64,000 nucleotides of DNA from a virus. The translations under genes and the position numbers were made by a program. Positions within the stretch are counted from its first letter, which is position 1. Each line of letters starts with the position of its first letter. A model generated the notes under the pieces. That model ran no database searches. It was given only the letters and a program-made list of their open reading frames with translations, and was not told where the DNA came from. The stretch is from IMG/VR virus record IMGVR_UViG_3300044951_001887, positions 1-64,000 of that record; one strand, 5' to 3'. Of this stretch, positions 16,282 through 25,700 are shown piece by piece.

Positions 16282-16704
16282 TTAATTGGTGGCGTTGTCA
16301 GGCTTCAGCGTGTTGACAGCGTCAACTATTCGCTGCCGCTCATCATCGGTGCGAAGTCGTGGATTGGTGACGTCTGCGCCACGAATAGCCTCAATGATTT
16401 CAATTTCGTTCAAGGTCAGCACCGGCTGGTTGAACATCTTCTGAATCTCATTCCAGGTGTCCGGTTGGTACTCCTGCATACACATTTTGAAGAAGTGAAT
16501 GGGGTCAATCTCCAACGCCTTCGCTAGAGGCCCGATCTTTTCCATCGGAATCTTGGTGTCGCCCTTCTTGAACATCGTGATGATGTTCGGCTTGGCGAAA
16601 CCAGCCTCTAGTGCGATTTGACGTTGCGGTTTGCCGCATAGATCGATTTGCCAATCGACATACTCAGCAACGGTTTTAACTTTTTGGCGAAAACTTGCGC
16701 TCAT
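16282..16704 (-). CDS. XRE-family phage repressor (CI/C1-like candidate)
   Basis: 140 residues from ATG at 16704, which follows AAAGGAGAGTAACC; a longer reading from 16749 has no ribosome site. Residues about 28-75 are a helix-turn-helix: RQIALEAGFAKPNIITMFKKG, then IPMEKIGPLAKALEIDP. The C-terminal half is charged and helical and lacks the Ser-Lys peptidase of LexA-type repressors, so RecA-driven self-cleavage is not expected. Upstream there is a palindrome (16729-16747) and a weak dyad (16805), and downstream a terminator. It is the best candidate for the immunity repressor of this temperate phage. Confidence 0.7.
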   Translation of the reverse strand: MSASFRQKVKTVAEYVDWQIDLCGKPQRQIALEAGFAKPNIITMFKKGDTKIPMEKIGPLAKALEIDPIHFFKMCMQEYQPDTWNEIQKMFNQPVLTLNEIEIIEAIRGADVTNPRLRTDDERQRIVDAVNTLKPDNATN

Positions 16705-16728
16705 GGTTACTCTCCTTTGTTTCGAGTA

Positions 16729-16747
16729 GATTGTGTACAACACAATC
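16729..16747 (-). promoter_or_regulatory. Palindromic operator candidate in the repressor leader
   Basis: GATTGTGT-aca-ACACAATC, a perfect 8-base inverted repeat 25 bases before the repressor ATG. Its sequence is unlike the AGTCA-N4-TGACT dyad. Likely autoregulatory site of the repressor. Confidence 0.55.
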
Positions 16748-16804
16748 ATGACAGTTTGCCTATCTGCTGCCCTTGCGTCAGCTCTGAAAATAAGTATAGC
16801 GCAA

Positions 16805-16818
16805 AGTCACTAATGCGT
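16805..16818 (-). promoter_or_regulatory. Degenerate dyad near a minus-strand TATACT
   Basis: agtca-ctaa-tgcgt on the plus strand. Read on the minus strand the good half TGACT is followed after 6 bases by TATACT (16798-16793), a possible -10 for the repressor transcript. Confidence 0.4.
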
Positions 16819-16926
16819 TACTTTTTTAAAAAACGCTGTTGGCTTTTTCGATCGCCATCTATTACTAAAGATATATGAGGATGTTGAAGTATTATTTGGA
16901 TCGACAAAAAAACCCTATCGTCGGTA

Positions 16927-16940
16927 AGTCAAAGGTGACT
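16927..16940 (+). promoter_or_regulatory. Perfect dyad joined to a TATACT -10
   Basis: agtca-aagg-tgact with TATACT at 16940-16945. It precedes the 60-aa gene by 56 bases and is the first rightward promoter after the repressor, so it may be the main lytic switch. Confidence 0.65.
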
Positions 16941-16996
16941 ATACTTGTAGTGGTTTCTTGACGTTCATCGTTTTATTTACTACAAGGAGAAAGTAA

Positions 16997-17179
16997 ATGT
17001 CCGCTGGTTTGTCTTCTAAGTCAGTCACCTTTGAGGAGGGCGCTGACATACTCGAAAAGTCTGTCGTTGGGGGTCGCTTGGATTTGGGGCACTCGCTTGT
17101 TTATGATTTGCTGCATCCCGTTCTCGGAAGCATTGTACTGTTTTCGTCAACTATTGGCAAAAGCGTTGTCGTTTCGTAG
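16997..17179 (+). CDS. Small protein of unknown function next to the repressor, 60 aa
   Basis: 60 residues with CAAGGAGAAAG before the ATG and its own dyad promoter. The protein has no clear motif; the C-terminal half is hydrophobic (LVYDLLHPVLGSIVLF). A Cro-like role is suggested only by position, since no helix-turn-helix is visible. Confidence 0.55.
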   Translation: MSAGLSSKSVTFEEGADILEKSVVGGRLDLGHSLVYDLLHPVLGSIVLFSSTIGKSVVVS

Positions 17180-17246
17180 TTGAGTACGTCAGGCGGTGTG
17201 ATTAAGTCGTTGCGCTTCCTGATTCTTTTTTTTATGATAGCTCATC

Positions 17247-17260
17247 AGTCAATTGTGACT
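17247..17260 (+). promoter_or_regulatory. Perfect dyad just downstream of a sigma-70 promoter
   Basis: agtca-attg-tgact. Upstream is TTGCGC, 17 bases, TATGAT; the dyad begins 8 bases after the -10, over the transcription start, and ends 3 bases before the ribosome site AAGGAG. This is an operator geometry. Confidence 0.7.
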
Positions 17261-17275
17261 TACAAGGAGAGCTAA

Positions 17276-19219
17276 ATGAACGAACGTGTATTTCTGTTGC
17301 GTGAGGCGGTTGTAACCATCACGCAGATGCTTGCCGGTAAAGAAATTGATGTGACGCAGCGCGGAATCAGCGCCTACGTCAAGTGCGATGCCGTTGGTAA
17401 GCCCATACAAGTCAACCTGCCTTACTTGCCCGACAACGCCACAGACGAACTCTGTGTCGCGATTCAGGGTTTTTTGGACCACGAAGTTGCGCATATCCTG
17501 TTCAGCGATTTCACGCTGATTCAAGTCGCAGCGAAAGCTGGCGCTCAGCAAATGCTGAACATTCTGGAAGACGCCAGAATCGAAAAGCGCATGGCTCATC
17601 GCTTCGCGGGCAGCGGCAGCAACTTGTCGTCAACCGGAAAATTCTTTCTTGATAATTACGTCATTCCCAAAATTAAAGAGGCGGGCAGCGACACCAACAG
17701 GGTTGTTGCGTTGCTGATGGTTCCGCTAATCCGCGCAATGTCGGGCCAGACGATTTTTCAAGAGTTCATGCGGGATAAGGCCAGTCTGATGAAACCGGTG
17801 ACGGACAAGATTGCTGACCTGGCACCGAAGATGGAAGCCGCCGCATCGACTCAAGCTTGTCTGGACTTGGCACTCGAAGTGAATAAGCGTCTTCGCTCAA
17901 AAGAGACACCGGACGAAGGTGAAGAAGGCGACTCTCCGTCCACGAGAGCGAAAAAAGCACCCAAGTCCAAGCCAGCTTCGGAGAAAGCCGAAGAGAAAGA
18001 AGAGGAAGAGAAAGAAGAGGAAGAGAAAGAAGAGAAAGAAGAGAAGGGCGGCGAAGATGAAGATGAAGGCGAAGGCGAAGAGAAAGAGAAGGCCGAAGAG
18101 GAAGACGAAGAAGGCGAAGAGGAAGGTGAAGGCGAAGAGGAAGGTGAAGGCGAAGGCGAAGGTGACTCGCCGGGCGGCTCTGAACTTGAAGAATCTGATC
18201 CTGAAGATTCGGAATCGAAAACGGGCATTTCGTCGGCGATGATGGACGAAATCGACAAAGAAACGGCGAACGGGTATGACGAATCCATCAGCACCATCAT
18301 TAGTGACGGCGCTACAGAGGCGGCAAAGAATTCGAAGTATCTGGTTTTTACGAAAGAAGGCGACAAGGTTGAAAGCTTGCACGTTGGGCGAGCTTACGAT
18401 CCGGAGATGGCGGTAAGTCTTTCCAGCGCCGTTGATCACATGGTTGGCCCATTGCAGAAAGACCTTGAGCGAGCCATCGCCGCTCGTTCGTTGTCGTCAT
18501 GGGAATCTGGCCGAAAGTCTGGTCGGTTGCATCCGGCCAACTTGTCTCGACTTGCCGTTGGCGATGCGCGAGTGTTTCGCAAGCGTCACGAATCCACCAG
18601 CAAAGATGTGGCGGTCGAGTTGGTGATTGACGCCAGCGGTTCGATGCAAGGTTCGAAAATTCATCTGGCTACGCAGGCTGCGTATGCACTTTCTCAAGTG
18701 CTTGAGCGTATCGGCATCGCACATGAGGTTATTTGTTTTACGACAGGCCCGTCAGCCGCCGGCGATTCGGAGCTTGCTGCTGAATCCAAGAAGATCGGTC
18801 GTCAGTTTTCCAGAGTGGAGAGTTTGTATATGCCGATTCTGAAAGGCTACAGCGAAAGGTTGAAAACGGAAGTCCGCTCTCGGTTTGGTTGGCTTCCCCA
18901 CTCAAACATTCTGCGGAACAACGTTGATGGCGAGTGTATTGAGATTGCGGCGCGTCGTCTTTTGGCTCGTCGCGAGAGCGGCAAAGTCATGATCGTTCTG
19001 TCTGATGGTTCACCTAACGCCGCCGGCGATGGCGGTTCGTTGTCGCCGCATTTGGTGAAGGTAGTGAAGGACATCACGAAGGCTGGAGTCAATGTTGTCG
19101 GTATCGGAATCGAATCGTCCGCCGTTCAGAGGTTCTATCCAAAGAATATCGTCATCAATAACGTGAGTGAGCTGCCGAACAGAGTAATCAAGGAATTGCG
19201 TCATCTGCTGGTCGGTTAA
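17276..19219 (+). CDS. VWA-domain protein with metallopeptidase-like N-terminus (CobT-like)
   Basis: 647 residues. The N-terminal domain carries LDHEVAHILF, an H-E-x-x-H zinc-protease motif (H69, E70, H73), then EDARIEKRM, as in the putative metallopeptidase domains fused to VWA domains and in CobT-like proteins. Residues about 205-310 are an extreme Glu/Lys/Asp low-complexity linker. From about 445 follows a von Willebrand A domain with a MIDAS motif (LVIDASGSMQGS; later VLSDGSPN). It is paired with the AAA+ ATPase downstream, as with MoxR-VWA and CobS-CobT pairs; these act as metal-insertion or remodelling chaperones. The phage substrate is unknown. Confidence 0.75.
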   Translation: MNERVFLLREAVVTITQMLAGKEIDVTQRGISAYVKCDAVGKPIQVNLPYLPDNATDELCVAIQGFLDHEVAHILFSDFTLIQVAAKAGAQQMLNILEDARIEKRMAHRFAGSGSNLSSTGKFFLDNYVIPKIKEAGSDTNRVVALLMVPLIRAMSGQTIFQEFMRDKASLMKPVTDKIADLAPKMEAAASTQACLDLALEVNKRLRSKETPDEGEEGDSPSTRAKKAPKSKPASEKAEEKEEEEKEEEEKEEKEEKGGEDEDEGEGEEKEKAEEEDEEGEEEGEGEEEGEGEGEGDSPGGSELEESDPEDSESKTGISSAMMDEIDKETANGYDESISTIISDGATEAAKNSKYLVFTKEGDKVESLHVGRAYDPEMAVSLSSAVDHMVGPLQKDLERAIAARSLSSWESGRKSGRLHPANLSRLAVGDARVFRKRHESTSKDVAVELVIDASGSMQGSKIHLATQAAYALSQVLERIGIAHEVICFTTGPSAAGDSELAAESKKIGRQFSRVESLYMPILKGYSERLKTEVRSRFGWLPHSNILRNNVDGECIEIAARRLLARRESGKVMIVLSDGSPNAAGDGGSLSPHLVKVVKDITKAGVNVVGIGIESSAVQRFYPKNIVINNVSELPNRVIKELRHLLVG

Positions 19220-19234
19220 GGCGGTATAAAAATA

Positions 19235-19248
19235 AGTCATAAGTGACT
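19235..19248 (+). promoter_or_regulatory. Perfect dyad before the CobS-like gene
   Basis: agtca-taag-tgact. A partial second copy, ctca-ttcc-tgact, follows and blends into a CC-type box (19255-19276) ending in TAATAT. Confidence 0.6.
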
Positions 19249-19254
19249 ACTCAT

Positions 19255-19276
19255 TCCTGACTGACATCTGTAATAT
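19255..19276 (+). promoter_or_regulatory. CC-box promoter before the CobS-like gene
   Basis: TCCT, 12 bases, TAATAT. The segment TCATTCCTGACT-x-AC is almost the same as at 32187-32205. Confidence 0.5.
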
Positions 19277-19324
19277 CTGTTCTGTCGCAGCAAGTGTGCT
19301 GCATTGATCATCAAGGAGATTCAA

Positions 19325-20509
19325 ATGAGCGACAAAATCACCTGTAAGCTTTGTGGCGCAATGGTTCACTCCATTCAGGTACACCTGAAGAGCAACCATC
19401 CAGAAGAGACAATCGAAGGCTACATTCGACAGTTCGGCGAAGATGTGCCTTTGATGTCTGACATGGCGTTGCAAAAGCTTGCCGAGCGTCGCGCTGCAAA
19501 AGAAGCCGAGTCAAGTCAGAAGATCGAAATGTCCGGTACGAAAGATGAGATTTCCACTTCTAGCGTCATCCCCCAGGATGCGGTCGTCAAGAAGGCGTTT
19601 CATGAAGTCTTCAATCTTGGCAACGGCAAAGCAGCCAAGTCCGCTAAGGGTGAGGCGATTCCAATCTCTGTCGTAGCAAATCCCGCCATGCCCGACATGG
19701 TGCCGACCCTGTCCAATGATTACGTTTATGACATCGATGAACTCAAGAACGTCATTCTGGCGCTGGAGTTGAACATCCCCTGTTACGTTTGGGGCCACAA
19801 GGGTTCGGGCAAGTCTGAGTTGTTGGAGCAGATCGCCGCTCGTACCGGTCGCCCCTACATGCGGGTTCAACATACGGTCAACACTGAAGAGAGCCATATC
19901 GTTGGTCAGTGGACTGTTCGTGATGGTCAGACCGTATTCGAGCTTGGCCCACTTCCGTTAGCGATGATTAACGGCTGGATGTACTGCGCCGACGAATACG
20001 ATTTTTCACTGCCGAGCGTTCTGTCCGTCTATCAAGCGGTATTGGAGGGTAAGTCACTGGTGATTAAAGAGGCTGACGCCGCTAATCGCATCATCAAACC
20101 GTCTCCAAACTTTCGCTTTTGTGGAACGGGGAACACGAACGGCAGTGGCGATGAGACGGGTCTGTATCAGGGAACGTCAATTCAGAATGCCGCAAACTTC
20201 GACCGTTTTGGCGTCGTGATTCACAAGCAGTATATGAAGAAAGCGGCAGAGTCTCAGATCCTCGTGAACCGTGTCGGTTTGGTCAAAGAAGATGCGGACA
20301 AGATGGTCGATTTCGCCGGGCTGGTTCGCGAGGCGTATGACGGTGCAAAGATCAGTGATGTGATTTCGCCGCGAACCCTTATCTTCGCCGCAAAGATCGG
20401 CGTCAAGCGTGGCAGTTTCCGTCAGGGCATCGTGCTGTCATTCATCAACAAGCTTTCGAAGGTGGACCGCGAAATTGTCGACGGCTTGGCTCAAAGGGTC
20501 TTTGGCTAG
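19325..20509 (+). CDS. MoxR/CobS-like AAA+ ATPase
   Basis: 394 residues from ATG at 19325 (AAGGAGATTCAA before it). The N-terminus has a C2H2-like finger, CKLCGAMVHSIQVHLKSNH. From about 130: Walker A VWGHKGSGKSEL, the MoxR/CobS segment TVNTEESHIVGQWTVRDGQ, Walker B-like GWMYCADEYDFS, and sensor FCGTGNTNGSGDETG. It is likely to form a ring and to drive the VWA protein encoded just upstream. CobS proper powers cobalt insertion with CobT and CobN; no CobN is in this window, so another remodelling job is likelier. Confidence 0.8.
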   Translation: MSDKITCKLCGAMVHSIQVHLKSNHPEETIEGYIRQFGEDVPLMSDMALQKLAERRAAKEAESSQKIEMSGTKDEISTSSVIPQDAVVKKAFHEVFNLGNGKAAKSAKGEAIPISVVANPAMPDMVPTLSNDYVYDIDELKNVILALELNIPCYVWGHKGSGKSELLEQIAARTGRPYMRVQHTVNTEESHIVGQWTVRDGQTVFELGPLPLAMINGWMYCADEYDFSLPSVLSVYQAVLEGKSLVIKEADAANRIIKPSPNFRFCGTGNTNGSGDETGLYQGTSIQNAANFDRFGVVIHKQYMKKAAESQILVNRVGLVKEDADKMVDFAGLVREAYDGAKISDVISPRTLIFAAKIGVKRGSFRQGIVLSFINKLSKVDREIVDGLAQRVFG

Positions 20510-20521
20510 TCAGTAGTGACT
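20508..20521 (+). promoter_or_regulatory. Perfect dyad followed by an extended -10
   Basis: agtca-gtag-tgact, then after 5 bases TATAAT with TGC in front (TGCTATAAT, an extended -10). Drives the GIY-YIG/sigma unit. Confidence 0.65.
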
Positions 20522-20562
20522 TATGCTATAATCTAGCACAGCGCAAATCACTTGGAGCCAAC

Positions 20563-21414
20563 ATGAGCCTTAAAGATTCTGGAATTTACTGCATCACGCA
20601 TATCGCCTCTCAACGACGTTACGTTGGGAGTGCGGAAAACTTGGAGAGACGCTTCAAAAAACACCTAACGCAACTTCGTAGAGGCGCCCATCACTCCTAC
20701 AAGCTGCAAGAGGCTTGGGATAAGTTTGGAGAAGGGGCATTCGAAATGACTGTTGTTATCAGGTGTCCGGTCGAGAAGTTGATGGATCTGGAACAAAAGG
20801 TCATTGATAGGTTCGGTGCTGCGATTTCTGGATACAACGTGGCGAGCTTCGCAGATTCTCCAAACAAAGGAAAACATCACTCTGAAGAGTCGCTGGCGAA
20901 AATGCGGGAGTCACACAAAAAACGCAAGCCAATCTCGGAAGAAACCAGACAGCGGTTGCGTGACGCGGCGGCTGAACGCGAGCGCATGAAAAAAGAAAGT
21001 GGATTTCGCGTTTCGGACGAAACGAGAGAAAAGCTCGCCGCTGCCGCGACCGGTCGTGAAGTTTCCGAAGAGACTCGGAAGAAGATTGCTGCGGCCAACT
21101 CAGGCAAGCCTTTATCTGAAGAACATCGCCGAAAGCTGTCGGACGCTCAAAGGGCGAGAGAGAAAAACTCAGAAGCGGAAGTCGCCGGTCGCATTACCGC
21201 CGCTTTGAAAAATAAAGGAAAAGAGCGATCTGCCGAGTTCAAGGCGCTGATGTCAAGCTTGGCAAGCAACAGGTCTGAAGAACATCAGGCAAAGCTGACG
21301 GCTGCGCTTATTGGCAAGTCGCCTTCGGAAGAGTCGAGGGCAAAAATGTCAGCCTCAAGACGTGCTTATTGTGAGGCGAAAGCCGTCGCAGACTTATGTT
21401 TGGAGGGCAAATAA
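20563..21414 (+). CDS. GIY-YIG homing endonuclease with NUMOD3 repeats
   Basis: 283 residues. The catalytic domain at residues 1-95 has GIYCITH and RRYVGSAENLERR (GIY-YIG with its Arg), and ends with a Glu. Then come repeated NUMOD3-type modules: KGKHHSEESLAKM, KPISEETRQRL, REVSEETRKKI, KPLSEEHRRKLS, KSPSEESRAKMS, which bind DNA. This is the layout of T4 Seg-type free-standing homing endonucleases. Its stop overlaps the sigma factor start. Confidence 0.85.
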   Translation: MSLKDSGIYCITHIASQRRYVGSAENLERRFKKHLTQLRRGAHHSYKLQEAWDKFGEGAFEMTVVIRCPVEKLMDLEQKVIDRFGAAISGYNVASFADSPNKGKHHSEESLAKMRESHKKRKPISEETRQRLRDAAAERERMKKESGFRVSDETREKLAAAATGREVSEETRKKIAAANSGKPLSEEHRRKLSDAQRAREKNSEAEVAGRITAALKNKGKERSAEFKALMSSLASNRSEEHQAKLTAALIGKSPSEESRAKMSASRRAYCEAKAVADLCLEGK

Positions 21415-22067
21415 TGGAGCGACAGGGCTTAGACCGCTACTACGCGGATAACGTTGGGCTGATTCACTCGGTTGCCCGAAAGGGCTTCCGAAGACTTCAA
21501 GCGATTGGCGCGATAACGGATTACGACGATCTGGTTCAGGAGTTGGCCGTCACTTTCATCAAGTCCTATGATCTTTTTGATGAAAGCAAAGGCGCTTTTT
21601 CCACGTACTTTGTTCGATCCGCCTTCAACAAGGTGAACCGTATCGCCGAAGCGCATGAGATTGAGCGCTTGGAACTTCGCATTCGCTCGGTTGAGGAAAT
21701 GTCCTCATGGCAAGAAGACGGTGAGATGTCTGTCGAAGAAACCATCGCCGGAAACGAGCCGACGCCGGCGCAGCACTATGAGGCGAAAAATGTGCGCTTG
21801 GGGATTCTCGATGCGCTGTCGCCTGTAGCTGAAATGATTGTCGAGATGGCGATCGATCCACCTGACTTTATCGAGCGGGAGTTTGCCGCACAGGTCGCTC
21901 ACGCCGAGTTTGCAAGAAGCAATGGCGTTGAAAAACGTTCGCGTGGCTCGCTCAACGTGGCGTTCGTTTGTTCCGTTTTGGAGCGCACCACCGAACTGTC
22001 GTCTTCAATTTTGAGAGCGGCAAAGTTGGAAGTTCTTTCTGCTGCCGAGAGGTTAAAAAATGATTGA
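21414..22067 (+). CDS. Sigma-70-family-like factor
   Basis: 217 residues from ATG at 21414 (TGGAGGG before it; TAATG overlap with the nuclease). Residues 1-80 match sigma region 2: YYADNVGLIHSVARKGF, ITDYDDLVQELAVTFIKSYDLFDESKGAFSTYFVRSAFNKVNR (the D-D-L-x-Q-E and F-x-T-Y motifs that hold core polymerase and open the -10). The second half is helical and less conserved, so region 4 is not certain. It could direct RNA polymerase to the phage's own promoter class. Confidence 0.75.
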   Translation: MERQGLDRYYADNVGLIHSVARKGFRRLQAIGAITDYDDLVQELAVTFIKSYDLFDESKGAFSTYFVRSAFNKVNRIAEAHEIERLELRIRSVEEMSSWQEDGEMSVEETIAGNEPTPAQHYEAKNVRLGILDALSPVAEMIVEMAIDPPDFIEREFAAQVAHAEFARSNGVEKRSRGSLNVAFVCSVLERTTELSSSILRAAKLEVLSAAERLKND

Positions 22068-22713
22068 TGCTCCGTTCGATGCGCCGGCGTGTTTTGCTGC
22101 CGCCAGCGTATTTAGCCACGACTCTGATATTTGCAAGATGTGTTCGGCGTTTGAAGGTTGTGCGGCGGCTTCCGTCGTCACGCTTGAGACGATAAAGGGC
22201 ATTGTGAATGTGGAGGATCTTCTGAAAAGACACACTAAGGCGAAGAAGATCGCTCGGGTAACGGTCGCGGCGAAAGACAAGCTAGAAGCTGAAACGCGAC
22301 CGCCAGGCGCAAACCTAAGACCTTTGATGCTGCCGGTTGAGCGCCAAACGAAAGTGATTCAAGTGAAATTCGAATTGACGGAAGAAGAGCGATTGATTGT
22401 TGAGAAGCTGCCAGTCAAGTTAGTCAAGTTGGCGCCGAGTCTGATCGAACATGGTTTGATTGATCGCATGAAAAAAGACATACCCGAAGGGCGCAACACG
22501 TTCGCTACACGAGGTCCGCAATGGTTACGGGTAGCACTGACAGCGCTGCTCGCTGGAGGCTTCACTAAACCGTCTCTACGCGACTCTATGATGTCCGAGT
22601 TCACCTGGACGAGCGGAACGGCGGCATCGCACGTCAGCATGGTTTGTTCCATCTTCACAGCGTTTGGAATCACAAAAATTGTCGATGGGAAGATGGTTCC
22701 TGCGACCGCTTGA
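22060..22713 (+). CDS. Protein of unknown function with an N-terminal Cys cluster, 217 aa
   Basis: 217 residues. The N-terminus has cysteines in ACFAAAS, DICKMCSAFEGC, suggesting a zinc or iron-sulfur site. The C-terminal half (about 120-215) is helical with RGPQWLRVALTALLAGGF. The start overlaps the sigma gene by eight bases. It lies just before the polymerase gene; function unknown. Confidence 0.55.
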   Translation: MIDAPFDAPACFAAASVFSHDSDICKMCSAFEGCAAASVVTLETIKGIVNVEDLLKRHTKAKKIARVTVAAKDKLEAETRPPGANLRPLMLPVERQTKVIQVKFELTEEERLIVEKLPVKLVKLAPSLIEHGLIDRMKKDIPEGRNTFATRGPQWLRVALTALLAGGFTKPSLRDSMMSEFTWTSGTAASHVSMVCSIFTAFGITKIVDGKMVPATA

Positions 22714-22726
22714 TACAATACAGATC

Positions 22727-22740
22727 AGTCATTAGTGAAG
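22727..22740 (+). promoter_or_regulatory. Dyad downstream of a TACAAT -10
   Basis: agtca-ttag-tgaag, two mismatches. TACAAT ends 8 bases before it and the polymerase ATG is 7 bases after it. Same geometry as at 17247. Confidence 0.45.
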
Positions 22741-22747
22741 GATAAAA

Positions 22748-25700
22748 ATGAGTTTAAGACACGCGCATATCAGAAGTGATTTTTCGATTGGAAAGTCGCT
22801 TCTTCAGATTGACCACGCCATTGAAAGGGCGAAGGAGCTTGGTTACGAGTCCGTAACCCTGTGCGACGAAATGAGTCTGCACGGCATGGTCGACTTCTCC
22901 AACAAGGCCAAGAAAGCGGGAATCAAACCGATCATTGGCTGCAATTTGCGCGTCTACGATGATCCGACGTACCGCAAACCGCCAAAGAGTTCGGGTGATA
23001 AAGAAAAGCCGAATCTTTCCTATCAGATCAAGGTTTACGCGATGGATGAGCGCGGGATCAAGTCACTACTGAAGTTATTGTCGAAGGCGTATTCGGCTGA
23101 ATATTTCTACTATCACGCCAGATGCGGACTTGACGACGTAATGGCGTTGGAGGGCATCGCGGTATCCACCGGCGACTTCTATAACGTATTCATTCATCCG
23201 AACCATGATGCAATCGTCGCAACGCTTCATGCCAAATTTGCGACATTCGTTGAGCTTGTCCCTATCGATACGCCGCTGTTCGACACGCTGAACGGCAAGG
23301 CGCTAGAGACAATCGCTAAAGGAAACTATCCAGCGCTGGTCACTTACCCGACGCTCTATAAAGACATCGGCGACGGCCCAACGCTGGACGTTCTCGGGTG
23401 CATCACGACGAACACTCAGATGGATGTGTCGTATCGACCCAAGCAATTCGTGCAGGACTTTGCGTTCTTGGAGCCAAATATTCTTCTTGATCATGTCAAG
23501 AAGGCATCAAAGCGCGTTCATCAGTGGGGTTGTTTGCCAGTTACGTCAAACAGACCGGCGGTATGGGCCAACGGTCTGAAGAATATCGAAACGCTTGCCA
23601 CTATTTGTACTTACGAATTCAAGAAGCAAGACGTTTGCCTGCCGAAGATGGCGGACAACGAGTTTGTAACGCTTGGCAAGAAGTGCATTGAAGGTTGGCT
23701 CAAGCGGTTCTCGTCGTCTGTGATGGGTCATAAACCTTCGCCTCACGAACTTCAAACGCTATACAAGCCGCGTCTTGAGTTTGAGCTTGGCGTTCTGAAG
23801 AAGATGGGATTCTCTGGCTACTTTTTGCTAGTCGAGGATCTTGTGATGTGGTCGAAGAGTAACGAAATCATCGTCGGCCCCGGTCGCGGTTCCGTCGGCG
23901 GTAGTTTGGTTGCTTATTTATTAGGCATAACCGACGTTGATCCGATCCGCTTCAAGCTACTTTTCGAGCGCTTCATCAATCCAGATCGACTTGACTTGCC
24001 CGACGCCGACTTGGACTTCATGTCTTCGAAGCGGCATCTGGTCATCGAATATCTGACCAACAAATACGGCAAGGAGTACGTCGCGGGCATTTCAAACTAC
24101 TCCACGATGGCGTCGGCTTCTGCCCTGCGTGACGCTGGACGAATGTACGGACTGAGTGGTTTGGACTTGATGGCGACGAAGCTAGTGCCAAAAGAACACG
24201 GTCAATCATTCACGCTGACCGAGTCGGCAAAAGCGGTATCTGAAATCGAGCAGTTCAAAAACGATCACCCTGAAGTTTGGATACACGCGCTGAAGCTGGA
24301 AGGGGCTATGCGCTCTTTCGGTCAACACGCTGCCGGCTTGATTGTTGCGGGTGAGCCGCTAGTGGAGCGTGCAGTGGTTGAGACGCGCGGCGAATCGCCG
24401 GTTGTAAATTGGGACAAGCGCGTCGTGGAAGATTGGGGTCTGATCAAGATGGACTTGCTGGGCCTGTCGACGCTGGACGTTCTCGAAATCGCCAAGCGAT
24501 ACATCAAAGAGCGGCATGGCGTGACGGTCGATTATCTGAAGTTGCCCATTGAAGAGGCTGATGTGATGGCTGCTTTCGGTAGAGGCGACACGACGGGCGT
24601 TTTTCAGTTCGAATCGGGCGGCATGAAGGGTTTGCTACGCAACCTGGCGAAAGAATCGCCATTGACGTTCGAAGACATTACCGCCGCGACCGCGCTGTAT
24701 CGTCCTGGTCCGATGGACTCGGGCCTGATGACTGACTTTATCGCGATCAAGCAAGGGTTGAAGTCCGTCTATTACGACCATCCCAACATGGAGAACGCGC
24801 TGAAGGATACCTACGGCGTCATCGTCTATCAGGAACAGGTCATGCAGGTTGCCGTCGATCTGGCGGGCTTCACGCGGGCTGAAGCTGACCATCTTCGGAA
24901 GGCGATGGGCAAGAAGGATAAAGACAAGATGGCCGAAATGCGTCAGAAGTGGGTTGACGGATGCGGTTCAAAGTCGGGCATGAATGAAGAGCGGGCTGGA
25001 CTGCTATTCGACAAGATTGAAGCGTTCGCGGGATACGGATTCAACCGCAGCCACGCCGTCGAATATTCGATTATTTCTGTTTGGACAATGTGGGTCAGAT
25101 GTCGCTATCCCGCCGAGTATTTCGCGGCGTGCATGAGCATCGTCAAAGAAGACAAGCTGCCGGGTCTGGTAATGGATGCTCGCGAGTACGGTATCGAGGT
25201 CATGCCGCCCGACATCAACGTGTCCTGTGACCGGTTCACGATTCCAGACGACAAGCACATTCTGGCGCCGTTCTCTTCGGTAATGGGTATCTCAGAATCG
25301 ACAGCAAGGCGCATTGTCGAGCTTCGCGAGAAGAACCGAGACTGGAAGGTCATCAAGACCAAGAACAAGCGGGACGGCACCACAGAAGACATTTGGGGGC
25401 TAGATGAAGAGTCGCCAGTCAAGGGTCGCTTCGATTCGTTTGATGAGTTCACGCGGGTCGCCGCAGAACCGAAGTCCAAGGTCAATTCGCGAGTGGTGGA
25501 CAACCTGAATTTGGTGGGCGCTTTCGCGAACATCGAACCCGGCTCCAAACCGGCGCGTCACCTTGACCGTCGCAAAGTCCAAACTCAATTGATGCCGGGA
25601 TTGATCATCGATTCGGTGAAGGCAGATAGAACGACGGACGTAGCGGACAAGTTTCTTCGAACCAAGATCATCGCTTTGGCGCAAGAGTACAAGAAGTGTG

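Noticed and set aside
17851-18439. Minus-strand Ser-rich and Phe-rich frames
   Set aside because: They are mirror images of the GAA/GAG-rich acidic linker of the VWA protein.
17276-20509. True cobaltochelatase for B12 synthesis
   Set aside because: CobN and the other cobalamin genes are absent from the window and the HExxH/VWA layout fits general MoxR-VWA pairs, so the cob names are not used as gene symbols.
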